In this document: in pieces, positions 10,148 to 18,412 of the stretch
Layout of the letters: each line of letters begins with the position of its first letter
How positions within the stretch are numbered: position 1 is the stretch's first letter
Assembly: GCF_029525575.1 (NCBI RefSeq)
Contig: NZ_JAPDIA010000009.1
Coordinates: 868,001-932,000 of the forward strand
Origin: Cohnella rhizosphaerae
GTDB taxonomy: Bacteria; Bacillota; Bacilli; Paenibacillales; Paenibacillaceae
Direction: 5' to 3'
Length of the DNA: 64,000 nucleotides
Program-made: the position numbers and the translations under genes
Notes under the pieces: generated by a model
What the model was told of the DNA's origin: nothing
What the model saw: only the letters and a program-made list of their open reading frames with translations
Database searches by the model: none

Positions 10148-10196
10148 ACGTTTGCCGGATGGGCTGGCTCAGCCTACGCGGCAAACGTTTTTTTAT
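10148..10196 (+). terminator. Rho-independent terminator of the tat operon
   Basis: ACGTTTGCCG (10148-10157) pairs exactly with CGGCAAACGT (10179-10188), with an inner GGCTG/CAGCC pairing, followed by a T-tract to 10194. Confidence 0.88.
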
Positions 10197-10279
10197 ATGT
10201 CCGAAAAGTGGAGAAATTACAGGCTTGACGTGCGTGTTGGCGCAATAGGTAAACTGCGGCGGCTAACGGTTTAACGTAA

Positions 10280-10312
10280 GTCAGATAGTGGGAATTGGAC
10301 ACGGGAGACGCT
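10280..10312 (+). repeat. Left fragment of interspersed repeat, site A
   Basis: The bases left of IS110 copy A (GGACACGGGAGACGCT) resemble those left of the repeat near copy B (GGACTCAGATGACGCT, about 48596-48611). Joined to 12032 onward they rebuild an uninterrupted repeat, so copy A inserted inside it. Confidence 0.6.
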
Positions 10313-10313
10313 G

Positions 10314-10765
10314 ATATGAACGAAACTGTCAAGCGTCTCTGTTTGCACCCGTGTTTTTGACAATAGCGAATAGAAGCCTGTCAAGCGATTTTCTTTACAG
10401 GCGGTCGCATCATTTCCCATACTTTTCTGGATCTCCGGCATGGAAATGCCCGGAGGTGCCCCTACGGCGAGTAACGGGGTGCAGGGGGGCGTCGCTCCCT
10501 GCGTTTCCCCTTTAGGGGACGGAAGGGGCCAATTCTTCTTTAGCTCAGAGGCAAAAGCAATTCGCTGGTCGGCAATCTGATATTCGTGGATTCACACATG
10601 TTATTCATACGTCTGGAGAGAGCTTACCCGCTAACTATTGACGAGCATAAGCATTCGCTTGCTCAAGCGGCTCACGCGGTTTTCTCTCCACCTTGCCTGA
10701 TTTTGCCTCTGAGGTAAAAAAAGAATCGCTTCCCCTCAATCGCCTCCTTTGTTCGGACCCGTTGT
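10314..10765 (-). ncRNA. Candidate bridge RNA/seekRNA region, copy A
   Basis: Noncoding segment between transposase stop and element end, the position where IS1111-type elements encode their guide RNA. It contains the exact inverted repeat CTCAGAGGCAAAA (10544-10556) / TTTTGCCTCTGAG (10701-10713). Short matches to the target and element ends lie at 10331-10341, 10362-10368, 10577-10583 and 10632-10639. Strand and boundaries are inferred. Confidence 0.45.
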
Positions 10766-11907
10766 TTACACCGCTGCTTGCAAACGAAGCTTCTCGATCT
10801 CCTTAGCAATCGCCCATACAAACCCCGCCAGTTCTCTGGCAATCGCGACCGCGATGCAACCCTTGTGCTTTCCTCTTCGCGCCAGACTCCAATACTTCTT
10901 GTGTAATCGATGCTGCGCGCTCCAGGCAATCGACTGAACCTCCGGTGGCAGCCCCTCGATACGGTCGCGCATTCTTCTGCGAATCGCGGGCGCGTGTCGG
11001 TAACTTTTCGCGGCTTCCACCAGTACCCGACGCAGATGCGCATTCCCGGCTTTCGTAATACGGCCTTGCCAGCGGGCTGCCTCCCGAGGAGTATTCGCTG
11101 CTGACCAGTCCGCAGTAACTCATAAACGAAGAGGCGGAGTGAAAGCGGTCGCTGCTCATCATCTCGGATGAAAGCGTAACGGCTGTGACGGTTGCTACGC
11201 CTCGCAAGGCTTGCAGCGCTTGAACGACCGGCGCCTGCTCGCTTAAAGCGGCTTGTTCTTCAATTTGCTTTTCGTATCGTTTGATTCGCTCCTTCGTTTC
11301 CCAAATCGATTGGCGGTACTCCTGAAAGGTCATTTGTTTGCAGCTGTCCTCGGGAAAACGCAGCGTATCCAGCCATTCCTCGTACGCGAAAGTTCCGGGT
11401 TTGGCGCCTTTGGCGTCCTGAAGCTGGTGGCGAAGCAGAAACTTGCCCAGTCGTTGCTTAAAACGATTCAAATCCTCGACCGCATCCTCGCGTGCGCGAA
11501 CGAGATCCCGCAAGCTTTCGTCTGCTGGCGTGGGCACGTATACCGGCGTCAGTTCTCCTGCGCGATACAGCTGTGCGAGTCGAATGGCATCCCGTTTGTC
11601 TGTTTTGACCCGGTCGCCGGCACGCTTGGGAATGAGCGAGGGCGCGACCACGCTGCAAGCGATGCCTGCCGTCAATAGCCAACGATAGAGCACATAGCCG
11701 GTGGGACCTGCCTCGTAACAGACCCTTAAAGTCACCTCCTCTTTCTCACCCGGACGACGCAAGCCTTTGCAGGAGTTTCAATACCGCTTCCTTGCTATGC
11801 TCGATGACGCCAAAGTACCGTGCTTCTCCTCGTCCCTCATCCGCGAAGGCAACCGCGATTTTGGATTTGGATACGTCTAAACCTACGTACTTGATGGCCA
11901 TACTCAT
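10766..11907 (-). pseudogene. IS110-family transposase, copy A, two frameshifts
   Basis: Same protein as 49113-50252: RuvC-like DEDD domain at the N-terminus (KYVGLDVSK), then the IS110 C-terminal domain. Relative to copy B there is an extra A in GCAAGCC (11759-11765) and an extra G near 11074-11076, plus a few substitutions. These split the frame into three pieces. The GCAAGCC change recurs at other frameshifts in this window, so part of the damage may be sequence error. The start is ATG 11907 behind AAAGGAG. Confidence 0.85.
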
Positions 11908-12029
11908 ACTAAACCGACTCCTTTTGCTTTGAGCTCTGTATTTGGTAAATGGGTGTTTCTGTAAACGCCATTTTTCCCAAATGTAACCTCCGAGATAAGC
12001 AAACAGGATGTCGGTTTCGTTCATGATAA

Positions 12030-12259
12030 CTATTTCGTAAAAACGGGTACTAAATGCGATCGTTTCGGACTGGAGGGACCTTATTAAGCCGGATCAAGGC
12101 TAAAAAAAGGCCGTCCATCCCGCAGTAGCGGCCGCTGTGTCCGCGAGCTGGCCGCGAAACGCGAAAAGAACAAAAATAACGGCTCCCTGGTCCATCGGTC
12201 CATCGGTCCATCGGATACGCGCCAACCCGCAACCATCTGCGCGGTTGGCGGCTTTTTTT
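12030..12259 (+). repeat. Interspersed intergenic repeat, site A, right part
   Basis: Begins CTATTTCGTAAAAACGG and continues with segments matching the sequence around copy B: CGGACTG(G/C)AG at about 12066, ATCCCGCA(G/A)TAG at about 12118, TCCGCGAGC at about 12140, GAACAAA(A/T)ATA at about 12168. It ends in a terminator-like hairpin at both sites. GGTCCATC is repeated three times near 12190-12213. No protein is encoded. Confidence 0.6.
12220..12259 (+). terminator. Hairpin plus T-tract ending the interspersed repeat
   Basis: CGCCAACC (12220-12227) pairs with GGTTGGCG (12243-12250), then GC and seven Ts. There is no upstream gene on this strand, so it may end a transcript of the repeat itself. 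Confidence 0.6.
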
Positions 12260-12296
12260 GCGATTGTAAAGGACGCAAACAGGCCTCATTAACGCT

Positions 12297-12688
12297 TTTG
12301 AACGATATCCCCTTTGAACAGGAAAGGGGACGCAAGCGATATCTTGCCGCCGATCGGTTTCGAATTGACTCGCCTCTCCGGTGATCGACGTTTACGTCGA
12401 ATTTATATATTCGTCTAATTAAACCCAATTTCGCCCAAGCCCACCAAGCCCACCAAGCCCACCAAGCCCACCAAGCCCACCAAGCCCACCAAGCCCACCA
12501 AGCCCACCAAGCCCACCAAGCCCACCAAGCCCACCAAGCCCACCAAGCCCACCAAGCCCACCAAGCCCTCTAAGTGGTCTAAGGTCTAATCGGTCGAAGC
12601 CGTCTAGCCTCTAAGTCGTCTAAGCCCATCCTGGGACGGCGACTAGGCGATTCGGCACGTGTCCTGACCGAAGGGGATATCGTTCAAA
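12297..12688. repeat. 392-bp segment bounded by an exact 18-bp inverted repeat
   Basis: TTTGAACGATATCCCCTT at 12297-12314 is the exact reverse complement of 12671-12688. The interval holds the 9-bp minisatellite and no gene. It has the outline of a small nonautonomous element, but no target duplication or second copy is visible here. Confidence 0.55.
12437..12562. repeat. Minisatellite, 14 exact copies of AAGCCCACC
   Basis: Fourteen perfect 9-bp units, then a variant AAGCCCTCT. The other strand reads GGGCTTGGT repeated, giving a GGG run every 9 bases. No plausible coding frame uses it, and there are no spacers, so it is not a CRISPR array. Confidence 0.95.
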
Positions 12689-12816
12689 CGGGAATAAACG
12701 CAGTCTATTAGGGCGGGAGAACCGTCCTTTTAGGGCGGTCGATTCAAGTTTGGCGACAAAAAATTAAAATCCTTTCATGTATTCGACATAATCCGATATT
12801 ATCCAATACGAACTTG

Positions 12817-12825
12817 TGCTAAAAT
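12817..12825 (+). promoter_or_regulatory. Extended -10 promoter element of the chemoreceptor gene
   Basis: TGCTAAAAT (TG-n-TAAAAT) lies about 70 bp before the start codon, with no good -35 box, as expected of an extended -10 promoter. Confidence 0.45.
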
Positions 12826-12895
12826 GTGACTGTGATTCGTTTTGGAAGTGCTTACATAGAAGCGGGCAAGCGACATTAATTCGGAGGGGTAAAGC

Positions 12896-14173
12896 ATGCG
12901 CAATTCGGGATTCAGCTTGCAGACGAAGTTTTTGATCGGTTATGTCGCGACGGTCGTTTTGCTGGTGCTGTCGTTTATTATGCTGGCGGCGGCTTCTGTG
13001 TTCAAAGGGCATTCGGCTTTATTAATTGAAGTAATCGTGATTTACGCGCTCATTCTGGTCGGCGGCGGCTTGGCGTTGCTGAACCTCTCCCGCAAGCTTC
13101 TCCATTCGATCGGAGGCGTCACGGGAACGCTCAAGAACATTGCGGGCTCGGGCGGCGACCTGACCCAGCGCATTCCGGTCTATACGAAGGACGAGGTGGG
13201 CGACCTGGCGACGGCCGCCAACGCGATGCTGGACGGACTTCAGAAGATGATGAAGGAGCTCAGGGAAAATACGGCCGAGCTTGCGGCATCCGCCATTCAA
13301 CTGAAAACGGGCGCGGACGAAAACGCGAGAGTGAGCAGCGAAGTTTCGAGAGCCGTCGAGCGCGTAGCAGCGGGCTCGGAGACGCAAGTGGCGCAATCGC
13401 AGCAGATCTCGGCCGTCATGACCGAGACGATCAGCGGTCTGACGCAAGTCGCTTCGACGACGACCGGCGTATCCGACGCCGCCCAGTCGACAAGAGACCG
13501 CGCCGAAGGCGGTTCGACCCTGCTTCAGACGACCTCGAGCGATATCGTGCAGGTGGAGTCGGCGTTCCGCTCGCTTCAGGAGACGGTTCGCGGTCTTAAT
13601 CACAAATCCGAGAAGGTCATCGAGGTCATCGGCTATATCTCGGAAATCTCGAGTCAGACGAACCTGCTTGCCCTGAACGCGGCGATCGAAGCCGCGCGCG
13701 CGGGAGAGCACGGCCGCGGCTTCGCCGTCGTCGCCGGCGAGATCCGCAAGCTGGCCGACCAGACCCAACAATCCGCCGTACAGATCGCGACGACGCTTGA
13801 AGCGATGTCCGGCGACATCACGAAGGTGGCCGCCATGTTCGAGCAAAGCGCTGAGCAGGTGTTCGGCGCCGTATCGGGCATGCAGCACGCCGAGTCCGCG
13901 TTCAGAGAGATCGTGGGCGAGGTCGGCAAGCTGAGCGCCAATATCGGGGACGTCGCGGCGGCAGTCGAGCAAATGTCCGCGGGCAGCCAGTCGGTGCAGC
14001 AGTCGATTACCGACATCACGCGCATTACGGAGGAGAACGCGTCCTTCACCGAGCAGGTCACCGCGATGAGCCAGCAGCAGCTGTCCTCGACGGAAGAGAT
14101 GGCCCGCACGGCGGACAGGCTCAGCACGATGGCGGCCCGTTTGAAGACGCTGGTCGGCAACTTCAGAACGTAA
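12896..14173 (+). CDS. Methyl-accepting chemotaxis protein lacking a large sensor domain
   Basis: Chemoreceptor-type signal transducer of 425 residues acting on the CheA/CheW array. Two membrane helices (about residues 12-34 and 42-62) are joined by only a few outside residues, so there is no extracytoplasmic ligand domain. A HAMP-like stretch follows (about 63-120), then a long coiled-coil signalling domain with the conserved hairpin tip (SSQTNLLALNAAIEAARAGE, then GRGFAVVAGEIRKLA). It may sense membrane state or a partner protein. ATG 12896 follows GGAGGGG. It is a single-gene unit between its own promoter and a terminator. Confidence 0.92.
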   Translation: MRNSGFSLQTKFLIGYVATVVLLVLSFIMLAAASVFKGHSALLIEVIVIYALILVGGGLALLNLSRKLLHSIGGVTGTLKNIAGSGGDLTQRIPVYTKDEVGDLATAANAMLDGLQKMMKELRENTAELAASAIQLKTGADENARVSSEVSRAVERVAAGSETQVAQSQQISAVMTETISGLTQVASTTTGVSDAAQSTRDRAEGGSTLLQTTSSDIVQVESAFRSLQETVRGLNHKSEKVIEVIGYISEISSQTNLLALNAAIEAARAGEHGRGFAVVAGEIRKLADQTQQSAVQIATTLEAMSGDITKVAAMFEQSAEQVFGAVSGMQHAESAFREIVGEVGKLSANIGDVAAAVEQMSAGSQSVQQSITDITRITEENASFTEQVTAMSQQQLSSTEEMARTADRLSTMAARLKTLVGNFRT

Positions 14174-14249
14174 GAAGACGCCCTTCGCCGCGGACAAGGC
14201 ACAAGGTCCGGGACGTTTTAAGCAAAAGATAAAAGGATGTCGAATAAGC

Positions 14250-14288
14250 GCGGATCCGCCCTTGCTGCGGATCCGTCTTTATTTTTTT
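14250..14288 (+). terminator. Rho-independent terminator of the chemoreceptor gene
   Basis: CGGATCCGC (14251-14259) pairs with GCGGATCCG (14267-14275) and is followed by TCTTTATTTTTTT. Confidence 0.88.
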
Positions 14289-14301
14289 AACGCAAAGGGA
14301 C

Positions 14302-14330
14302 TTGAAATGGTTATCCAAAATCAGTATTAT
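14302..14330 (+). promoter_or_regulatory. Sigma-A promoter of groESL
   Basis: TTGAAA (14302-14307) and TATTAT (14325-14330) with an exact 17-bp spacer. The CIRCE operator begins 13 bp downstream, at the transcription start. Confidence 0.85.
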
Positions 14331-14342
14331 AGGTATTGGTTA

Positions 14343-14369
14343 TTAGCACTTAACACGATTGAGTGCTAA
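14343..14369. promoter_or_regulatory. CIRCE operator (HrcA binding site)
   Basis: TTAGCACT at 14343 and GAGTGCTAA ending at 14369 form the CIRCE inverted repeat with a 9-bp spacer; the left arm ends in T instead of C. HrcA binding here represses groESL until heat or misfolded protein titrates GroEL. Confidence 0.95.
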
Positions 14370-14415
14370 ACTTCGCAAAATTCTCCGCAACGGAGTAAAA
14401 AAGGAGGCTATTTTC

Positions 14416-14700
14416 ATGATCAAACCTTTGGGTGATCGCGTGCTTGTCGAAGCAAGCGCCAAGGAAGAAAAGACGCTGAGCGGTATCGTTCTGCCGGACA
14501 CGGCCAAGGAGAAGCCGCAAGAAGGCACCATTATCGCGGTAGGCGCCGGCGCAGTCGGCAAAGACGGCGCGCGCATCGCGCTGGAAGTCAGCGTAGGCGA
14601 TCGCGTTCTGTTCTCCAAATATGCGGGAACCGAGATCAAGTACGAAGGCAAAGAGTATTTGATTATGAAAGAAAGCGACATTCACGCGATCGTCGGCTAA
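14416..14700 (+). CDS. groES: Co-chaperonin GroES
   Basis: Heptameric lid of the GroEL chamber in the cytosol. The 94-residue product starts MIKPLGDRVLVEA and has the mobile-loop region KTLSGIVLPDTAKEKPQEG and a conserved GDRVLFSKYAGTE strand. ATG 14416 follows AAGGAGG. It is the first gene of a two-gene heat-shock operon behind a sigma-A promoter and CIRCE, 82 bp before groEL. Confidence 0.98.
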   Translation: MIKPLGDRVLVEASAKEEKTLSGIVLPDTAKEKPQEGTIIAVGAGAVGKDGARIALEVSVGDRVLFSKYAGTEIKYEGKEYLIMKESDIHAIVG

Positions 14701-14782
14701 GCCGGCGGATAACCGCTGACATAAGCAACCGCATGCAGTACCTATCCGAATAGGAAACAATTTCGAGGAGGGTTATTGAAGA

Positions 14783-16417
14783 ATGGCTAAGGAAATCAAG
14801 TTTAGCGAAGACGCGCGCCGCGCAATGCTCCGCGGTGTCGACACTCTGGCCAATGCCGTTAAAGTAACGCTCGGACCGAAAGGCCGCAACGTCGTGCTCG
14901 AGAAGAAGTTCGGCTCCCCGCTGATTACGAACGACGGCGTGACGATCGCCAAGGAGATCGAGCTTGAGGACGCGTTCGAAAACGCAGGTGCTCAGCTCGT
15001 CAAAGAAGTCGCGACCAAGACGAACGACGTCGCCGGCGACGGCACGACGACCGCTACGGTTCTGGCGCAAGCGATCATCCGCGAAGGCCTGAAGAACGTC
15101 ACCGCCGGCGCGAACCCGATGGGCGTTCGCAAGGGTATCGACAAAGCCGTACGCGCGGCTGTCGAGCAACTGAAGGCGATCTCCAAGCAAGTCGAAGGCA
15201 GCAACGACATCGCGCAAGTCGCATCGATCTCCGCGGCTGACGAAGAAGTCGGCAAGCTGATCGCCGAAGCGATGGAGAAGGTCGGCAAAGACGGCGTCAT
15301 CACTGTCGAAGAATCGAAGGGCTTCCTGACCGAACTGGACGTCGTCGAAGGCATGCAGTTCGACCGCGGCTACGTGTCCCCTTACATGATCACCGACACG
15401 GACAAGATGGAAGCCGTGCTCGACAATCCGTACATCCTGATCACGGACAAGAAGATCTCCAACATTCAGGAGATTCTGCCTATCCTGGAGAAGGTCGTAC
15501 AATCCGGCAAGCAGCTGCTGATCATCGCCGAGGACGTCGAAGGCGAAGCGCAAGCGACGCTGATCGTCAACCGTCTGCGCGGCACGTTCACTTGCGTAGC
15601 CGTCAAAGCGCCTGGCTTCGGCGACCGCCGCAAGGCGATGCTGCAAGACATCGCGGCTCTGACCGGCGGTCAAGTGATCACCGAAGAGCTCGGTCTTGAG
15701 TTGAAGTCCACGAACGTGAACCAACTGGGCTCCGCCCGCCAAATTCGCGTCAACAAGGAAAACACGATCATCGTCGACGGCGCAGGCGACTCGGGCGACA
15801 TCAAGGCGCGCGTCAACCAAATCCGCGCTCAAATCGAAGAGACGACCTCCGACTTCGATCGCGAAAAGCTGCAAGAGCGTCTGGCGAAGCTGGCCGGCGG
15901 CGTAGCCGTCATCAAGGTCGGCGCGGCTACCGAGACCGAACTGAAAGAGCGCAAGCTCCGCATCGAAGACGCGCTGAACGCGACCCGCGCAGCCGTCGAA
16001 GAAGGCATCGTATCCGGCGGCGGCACGGCGCTGGTTAACGTATACAACGCTGTAGCGGCTGTCGACGCTTCCGGCGACGAGAAGACCGGCGTCAACATCA
16101 TCCTGCGTTCGCTCGAAGAGCCGATCCGGACGATCGCTGCCAACGCCGGCCAAGAAGGCTCCGTCATCGTCGAGCGCCTCAAGAAGGAAGAAGTCGGCGT
16201 CGGTTACAATGCCGCTACCGGCGAATGGGTCAACATGTTCGAAGCCGGTATCATCGATCCGGTGAAGGTAACCCGCTCCGCGCTGCAAAACGCGGCATCC
16301 GTCGCTGGCCTGTTCCTGACGACCGAAGCGGTCATCACCGACAAGCCCGAGAAGGACAAAGCGCCTGCAGGCATGCCTGGCGGCATGGGCGATATGGGCG
16401 GCATGGGCGGATTCTAA
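14783..16417 (+). CDS. groEL: Chaperonin GroEL
   Basis: 60-kDa chaperonin that folds client proteins with ATP inside a double ring. Length 544 residues, typical. Visible hallmarks are GPKGRNVVLEKKFG, the nucleotide loop AGDGTTTATVLA near residue 86, EGMQFDRGYVSPYM in the apical domain, and a Gly-Met-rich C-terminus (GGMGDMGGMGGF). GAGGAGGG precedes ATG 14783. Codon use is strongly biased to GC-ending codons, as for a highly expressed gene. An exact-stem terminator ends the operon. Confidence 0.99.
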   Translation: MAKEIKFSEDARRAMLRGVDTLANAVKVTLGPKGRNVVLEKKFGSPLITNDGVTIAKEIELEDAFENAGAQLVKEVATKTNDVAGDGTTTATVLAQAIIREGLKNVTAGANPMGVRKGIDKAVRAAVEQLKAISKQVEGSNDIAQVASISAADEEVGKLIAEAMEKVGKDGVITVEESKGFLTELDVVEGMQFDRGYVSPYMITDTDKMEAVLDNPYILITDKKISNIQEILPILEKVVQSGKQLLIIAEDVEGEAQATLIVNRLRGTFTCVAVKAPGFGDRRKAMLQDIAALTGGQVITEELGLELKSTNVNQLGSARQIRVNKENTIIVDGAGDSGDIKARVNQIRAQIEETTSDFDREKLQERLAKLAGGVAVIKVGAATETELKERKLRIEDALNATRAAVEEGIVSGGGTALVNVYNAVAAVDASGDEKTGVNIILRSLEEPIRTIAANAGQEGSVIVERLKKEEVGVGYNAATGEWVNMFEAGIIDPVKVTRSALQNAASVAGLFLTTEAVITDKPEKDKAPAGMPGGMGDMGGMGGF

Positions 16418-16447
16418 TTCACGCCCCCGCGAATATAAGCTATATCG

Positions 16448-16478
16448 GCCGGACTCCAATCGGAGTCCGGCTTTTTTT
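16448..16478 (+). terminator. Rho-independent terminator of groESL
   Basis: GCCGGACTCC (16448-16457) pairs exactly with GGAGTCCGGC (16462-16471), four-base loop, then seven Ts. Confidence 0.95.
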
Positions 16479-16566
16479 GTGCGTTGCGGGATATTATCGG
16501 CAAGGGTAATAAAACGGTTATGGACACGATTTTTCGATAAACCGAAGGAAAGAGGACGTGGTGCGG

Positions 16567-17227
16567 ATGGAATGGGAGTGGCTTGCTTCGGATCGCTGCC
16601 GCGGGATTGTGCGGAGCGATCATCGGCTACGAACGCAAGAGCAGAATGAAAGAAGCGGGCATCAAAACGCACTTTATCGTCGGCATGGGCGCCGCGCTGA
16701 TGATGGTGCTGTCCAAATACGGCTTCATGGATCAGCGCGATTGGGATAACGTGTCGCTCGATCCTTCGCGAATCGCGGCGCAGGTCGTCAGCGGCGTCGG
16801 CTTTCTCGGAGCGGGCATGATCATTTTGCAGAAGCAGACGGTCAAAGGACTGACGACGGCGGCCGGCGTCTGGTCGACCGCGGGGATGGGCATGGCGATC
16901 GGTGCCGGTCTGTACATCGTCGGCGGAGGCGCCGTCGTCCTGATCGTGCTTGGGCAGACGGTGCTCCAGCGCAGCATCGGCCGTCTAGGCCAAGCGGCGG
17001 CCGAGCATGTCGGCATTCGGCTGGAGGACCGCGAGGACGCGATGGACGACCTGCTCGCCAAGCTGAAGGAGCTCCGGGTGTCGCTGGTCGCGATCGAGAC
17101 GCACCGCGACGACAAAGGCGGGCTCGCCGTCGACCTGTCGATCAAGCTGCCGTCTTCCTGCGATAAGGAAAACGTGATTTCGGCGTTGCACGGACTCCGC
17201 CATGTTCGGCGCGTCGAATGGCAATAA
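16567..17227 (+). CDS. MgtC/SapB family membrane protein, probable +1 frameshift at the N-terminus
   Basis: Membrane protein of the MgtC/SapB family, linked in other bacteria to magnesium limitation or, in Firmicutes, to unknown roles. The conserved N-terminal module has IGYERKSRMKEAGIKTH, VSGVGFLGAGMI and VKGLTTAAGVWSTAGMGMAIG, with about four membrane helices, then a soluble C-terminal domain. A start giving the usual N-terminus (MEWEWLLRIAAAG) needs ATG 16567 and removal of one T in GGCTTGC (16581-16587). Otherwise translation would have to begin at TTG 16583 without a ribosome site. Confidence 0.8.
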
Positions 17228-17365
17228 TGCCATAAAAGCGCGCAAAAAGAACAAGAAAAGGAAAGGGACAGCTTTTCCAGTCTATGGTACAATGAATACG
17301 CTTCAATACGGACGGAGCCGGGAACGCCATCCCGACACAACAATCGTCAAAGGGGAAGATTTATC

Positions 17366-18325
17366 GTGCCTGCACTGGATATGCCGTTAGATCAGTTAAA
17401 GGAATACCGGGGACGCAATCCGCGCCCGGCCGACTTCGACGAATACTGGGAGCGCGCGCTCGCCGAGCTGAAGGCGACCGATCCGCAGGTCGAGCTCGTG
17501 CCGAGCGAATTTCAGTCTCCGCAGGCGGATTGCTTCGACCTGTACTTTACGGGCGTCAGAGGCGCGCGCATACACGCGAAGTATATCCGTCCCAAAAACG
17601 TGCAGGAGCCGCATCCGGCCGTCGTACAGTTCCACGGCTATTCGGGCAGCGCGGGCGACTGGAGCGACAAGCTCGCCTTCGCGGCGCTCGGCTATTCCGT
17701 GCTGTCGATGGATGCCCGCGGGCAAGGCGGCAAGTCCGAGGATGTCGGCGGCGTGAAGGGCAATACGCTGAACGGGCATATTATCCGCGGTCTGGACGAT
17801 CATCCGGACAACCTGCTGTTCCGCCATATTTTCCTCGACACGGCGCAGCTCGCCGGCATCGCGCTCGGTCTCCCGGAAGTCGATCCGTCCCGCGTCTATG
17901 CGGCCGGCGGCTCGCAGGGGGGCGCGCTCACGATCGCTTGCGCGGCGCTTGAGCCTCGCATTTCCAAGCTCGCGCCGGTCTTCCCTTTCCTGTGCGACTA
18001 CAAGCGCGTATGGGAGATGGACCTGGCGAAGGACGCCTATCAGGAGCTGCGCGACCACTTCCGCCGCTTCGACCCGACGCACGAACGAGAGGAAGAGGTG
18101 TTCACCAGGCTCGGCTATATCGATCTTCAATATCTGGCCGATCGCATTCAAGGCGAAGTACTCATGTTCGTCGGACTGATGGATTCCGTCTGCCCGCCTT
18201 CGACGCAGTTCGCCGCGTACAACAAGATCACGGCGAAGAAGGATCTGGTCGTTTATCCCGACTTCGGGCACGAAGGCCTGCCGGGCTCGAGCGACAAGAC
18301 CATGCAGTTCTTTATGCGGGACTAA
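17366..18325 (+). CDS. CE7 family acetylxylan esterase / cephalosporin-C deacetylase
   Basis: Cytoplasmic alpha/beta-hydrolase removing acetyl groups from short xylo-oligosaccharides and related esters. Length 319 residues, matching CE7 (about 320). The catalytic triad is visible: serine in AAGGSQGGAL (near residue 183), aspartate in VGLMDSVCPPST (near 272) and histidine in YPDFGHEGLPG (near 301). The RGQGG motif typical of CE7 is at DARGQGGKSED. The start is GTG 17366 behind AGGGGAAG. No signal peptide. It stands alone, but fits the plant-polysaccharide theme of the carbohydrate locus further on. Confidence 0.92.
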   Translation: MPALDMPLDQLKEYRGRNPRPADFDEYWERALAELKATDPQVELVPSEFQSPQADCFDLYFTGVRGARIHAKYIRPKNVQEPHPAVVQFHGYSGSAGDWSDKLAFAALGYSVLSMDARGQGGKSEDVGGVKGNTLNGHIIRGLDDHPDNLLFRHIFLDTAQLAGIALGLPEVDPSRVYAAGGSQGGALTIACAALEPRISKLAPVFPFLCDYKRVWEMDLAKDAYQELRDHFRRFDPTHEREEEVFTRLGYIDLQYLADRIQGEVLMFVGLMDSVCPPSTQFAAYNKITAKKDLVVYPDFGHEGLPGSSDKTMQFFMRD

Positions 18326-18357
18326 TGCGGTATATCGTGCTATACTAATTAAAGTAC

Positions 18358-18390
18358 GGACTCCCCCCAGCGCGGGGGGGGTCTGCTTTT
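18358..18390 (+). terminator. Terminator-like hairpin after the esterase gene
   Basis: GACTCCCCCC pairs with GGGGGGGGTC across AGCGC, followed by CTGCTTTTGTT. The T-tract is imperfect. Confidence 0.55.
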
Positions 18391-18412
18391 GTTATTTCAC
18401 CCGAGGAAGTGA

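Larger units (their letters stand above)
10313..12029 (-). mobile_element. IS110-family element, copy A (IS1111-like ends), transposase broken
   Basis: About 1.72 kb and nearly identical to 48662-50375. Ends carry the inverted repeat ATGAACGAAAC (10317 on) / GTTTCGTTCAT (12013-12023), slightly inside the junctions, as in the IS1111 subgroup. CT flanks both junctions (10311-10312 and 12030-12031), fitting insertion at a dinucleotide core without a longer target duplication. The transposase lies on the minus strand; about 450 bp beyond its stop are noncoding. Differences from copy B include two single-base insertions in the transposase. Confidence 0.88.

Noticed and set aside
12437..12562. Short exact repeats as a CRISPR array
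   Set aside because: Nine-bp units are contiguous without spacers, and there are no cas genes in the window. The same applies to 21992-22171 and to the 51-52-bp arrays.
14663..16672. A 669-codon open frame on the minus strand opposite groEL
   Set aside because: A shadow of strong codon bias in groEL; no ribosome site, and groEL itself is unmistakable on the other strand.
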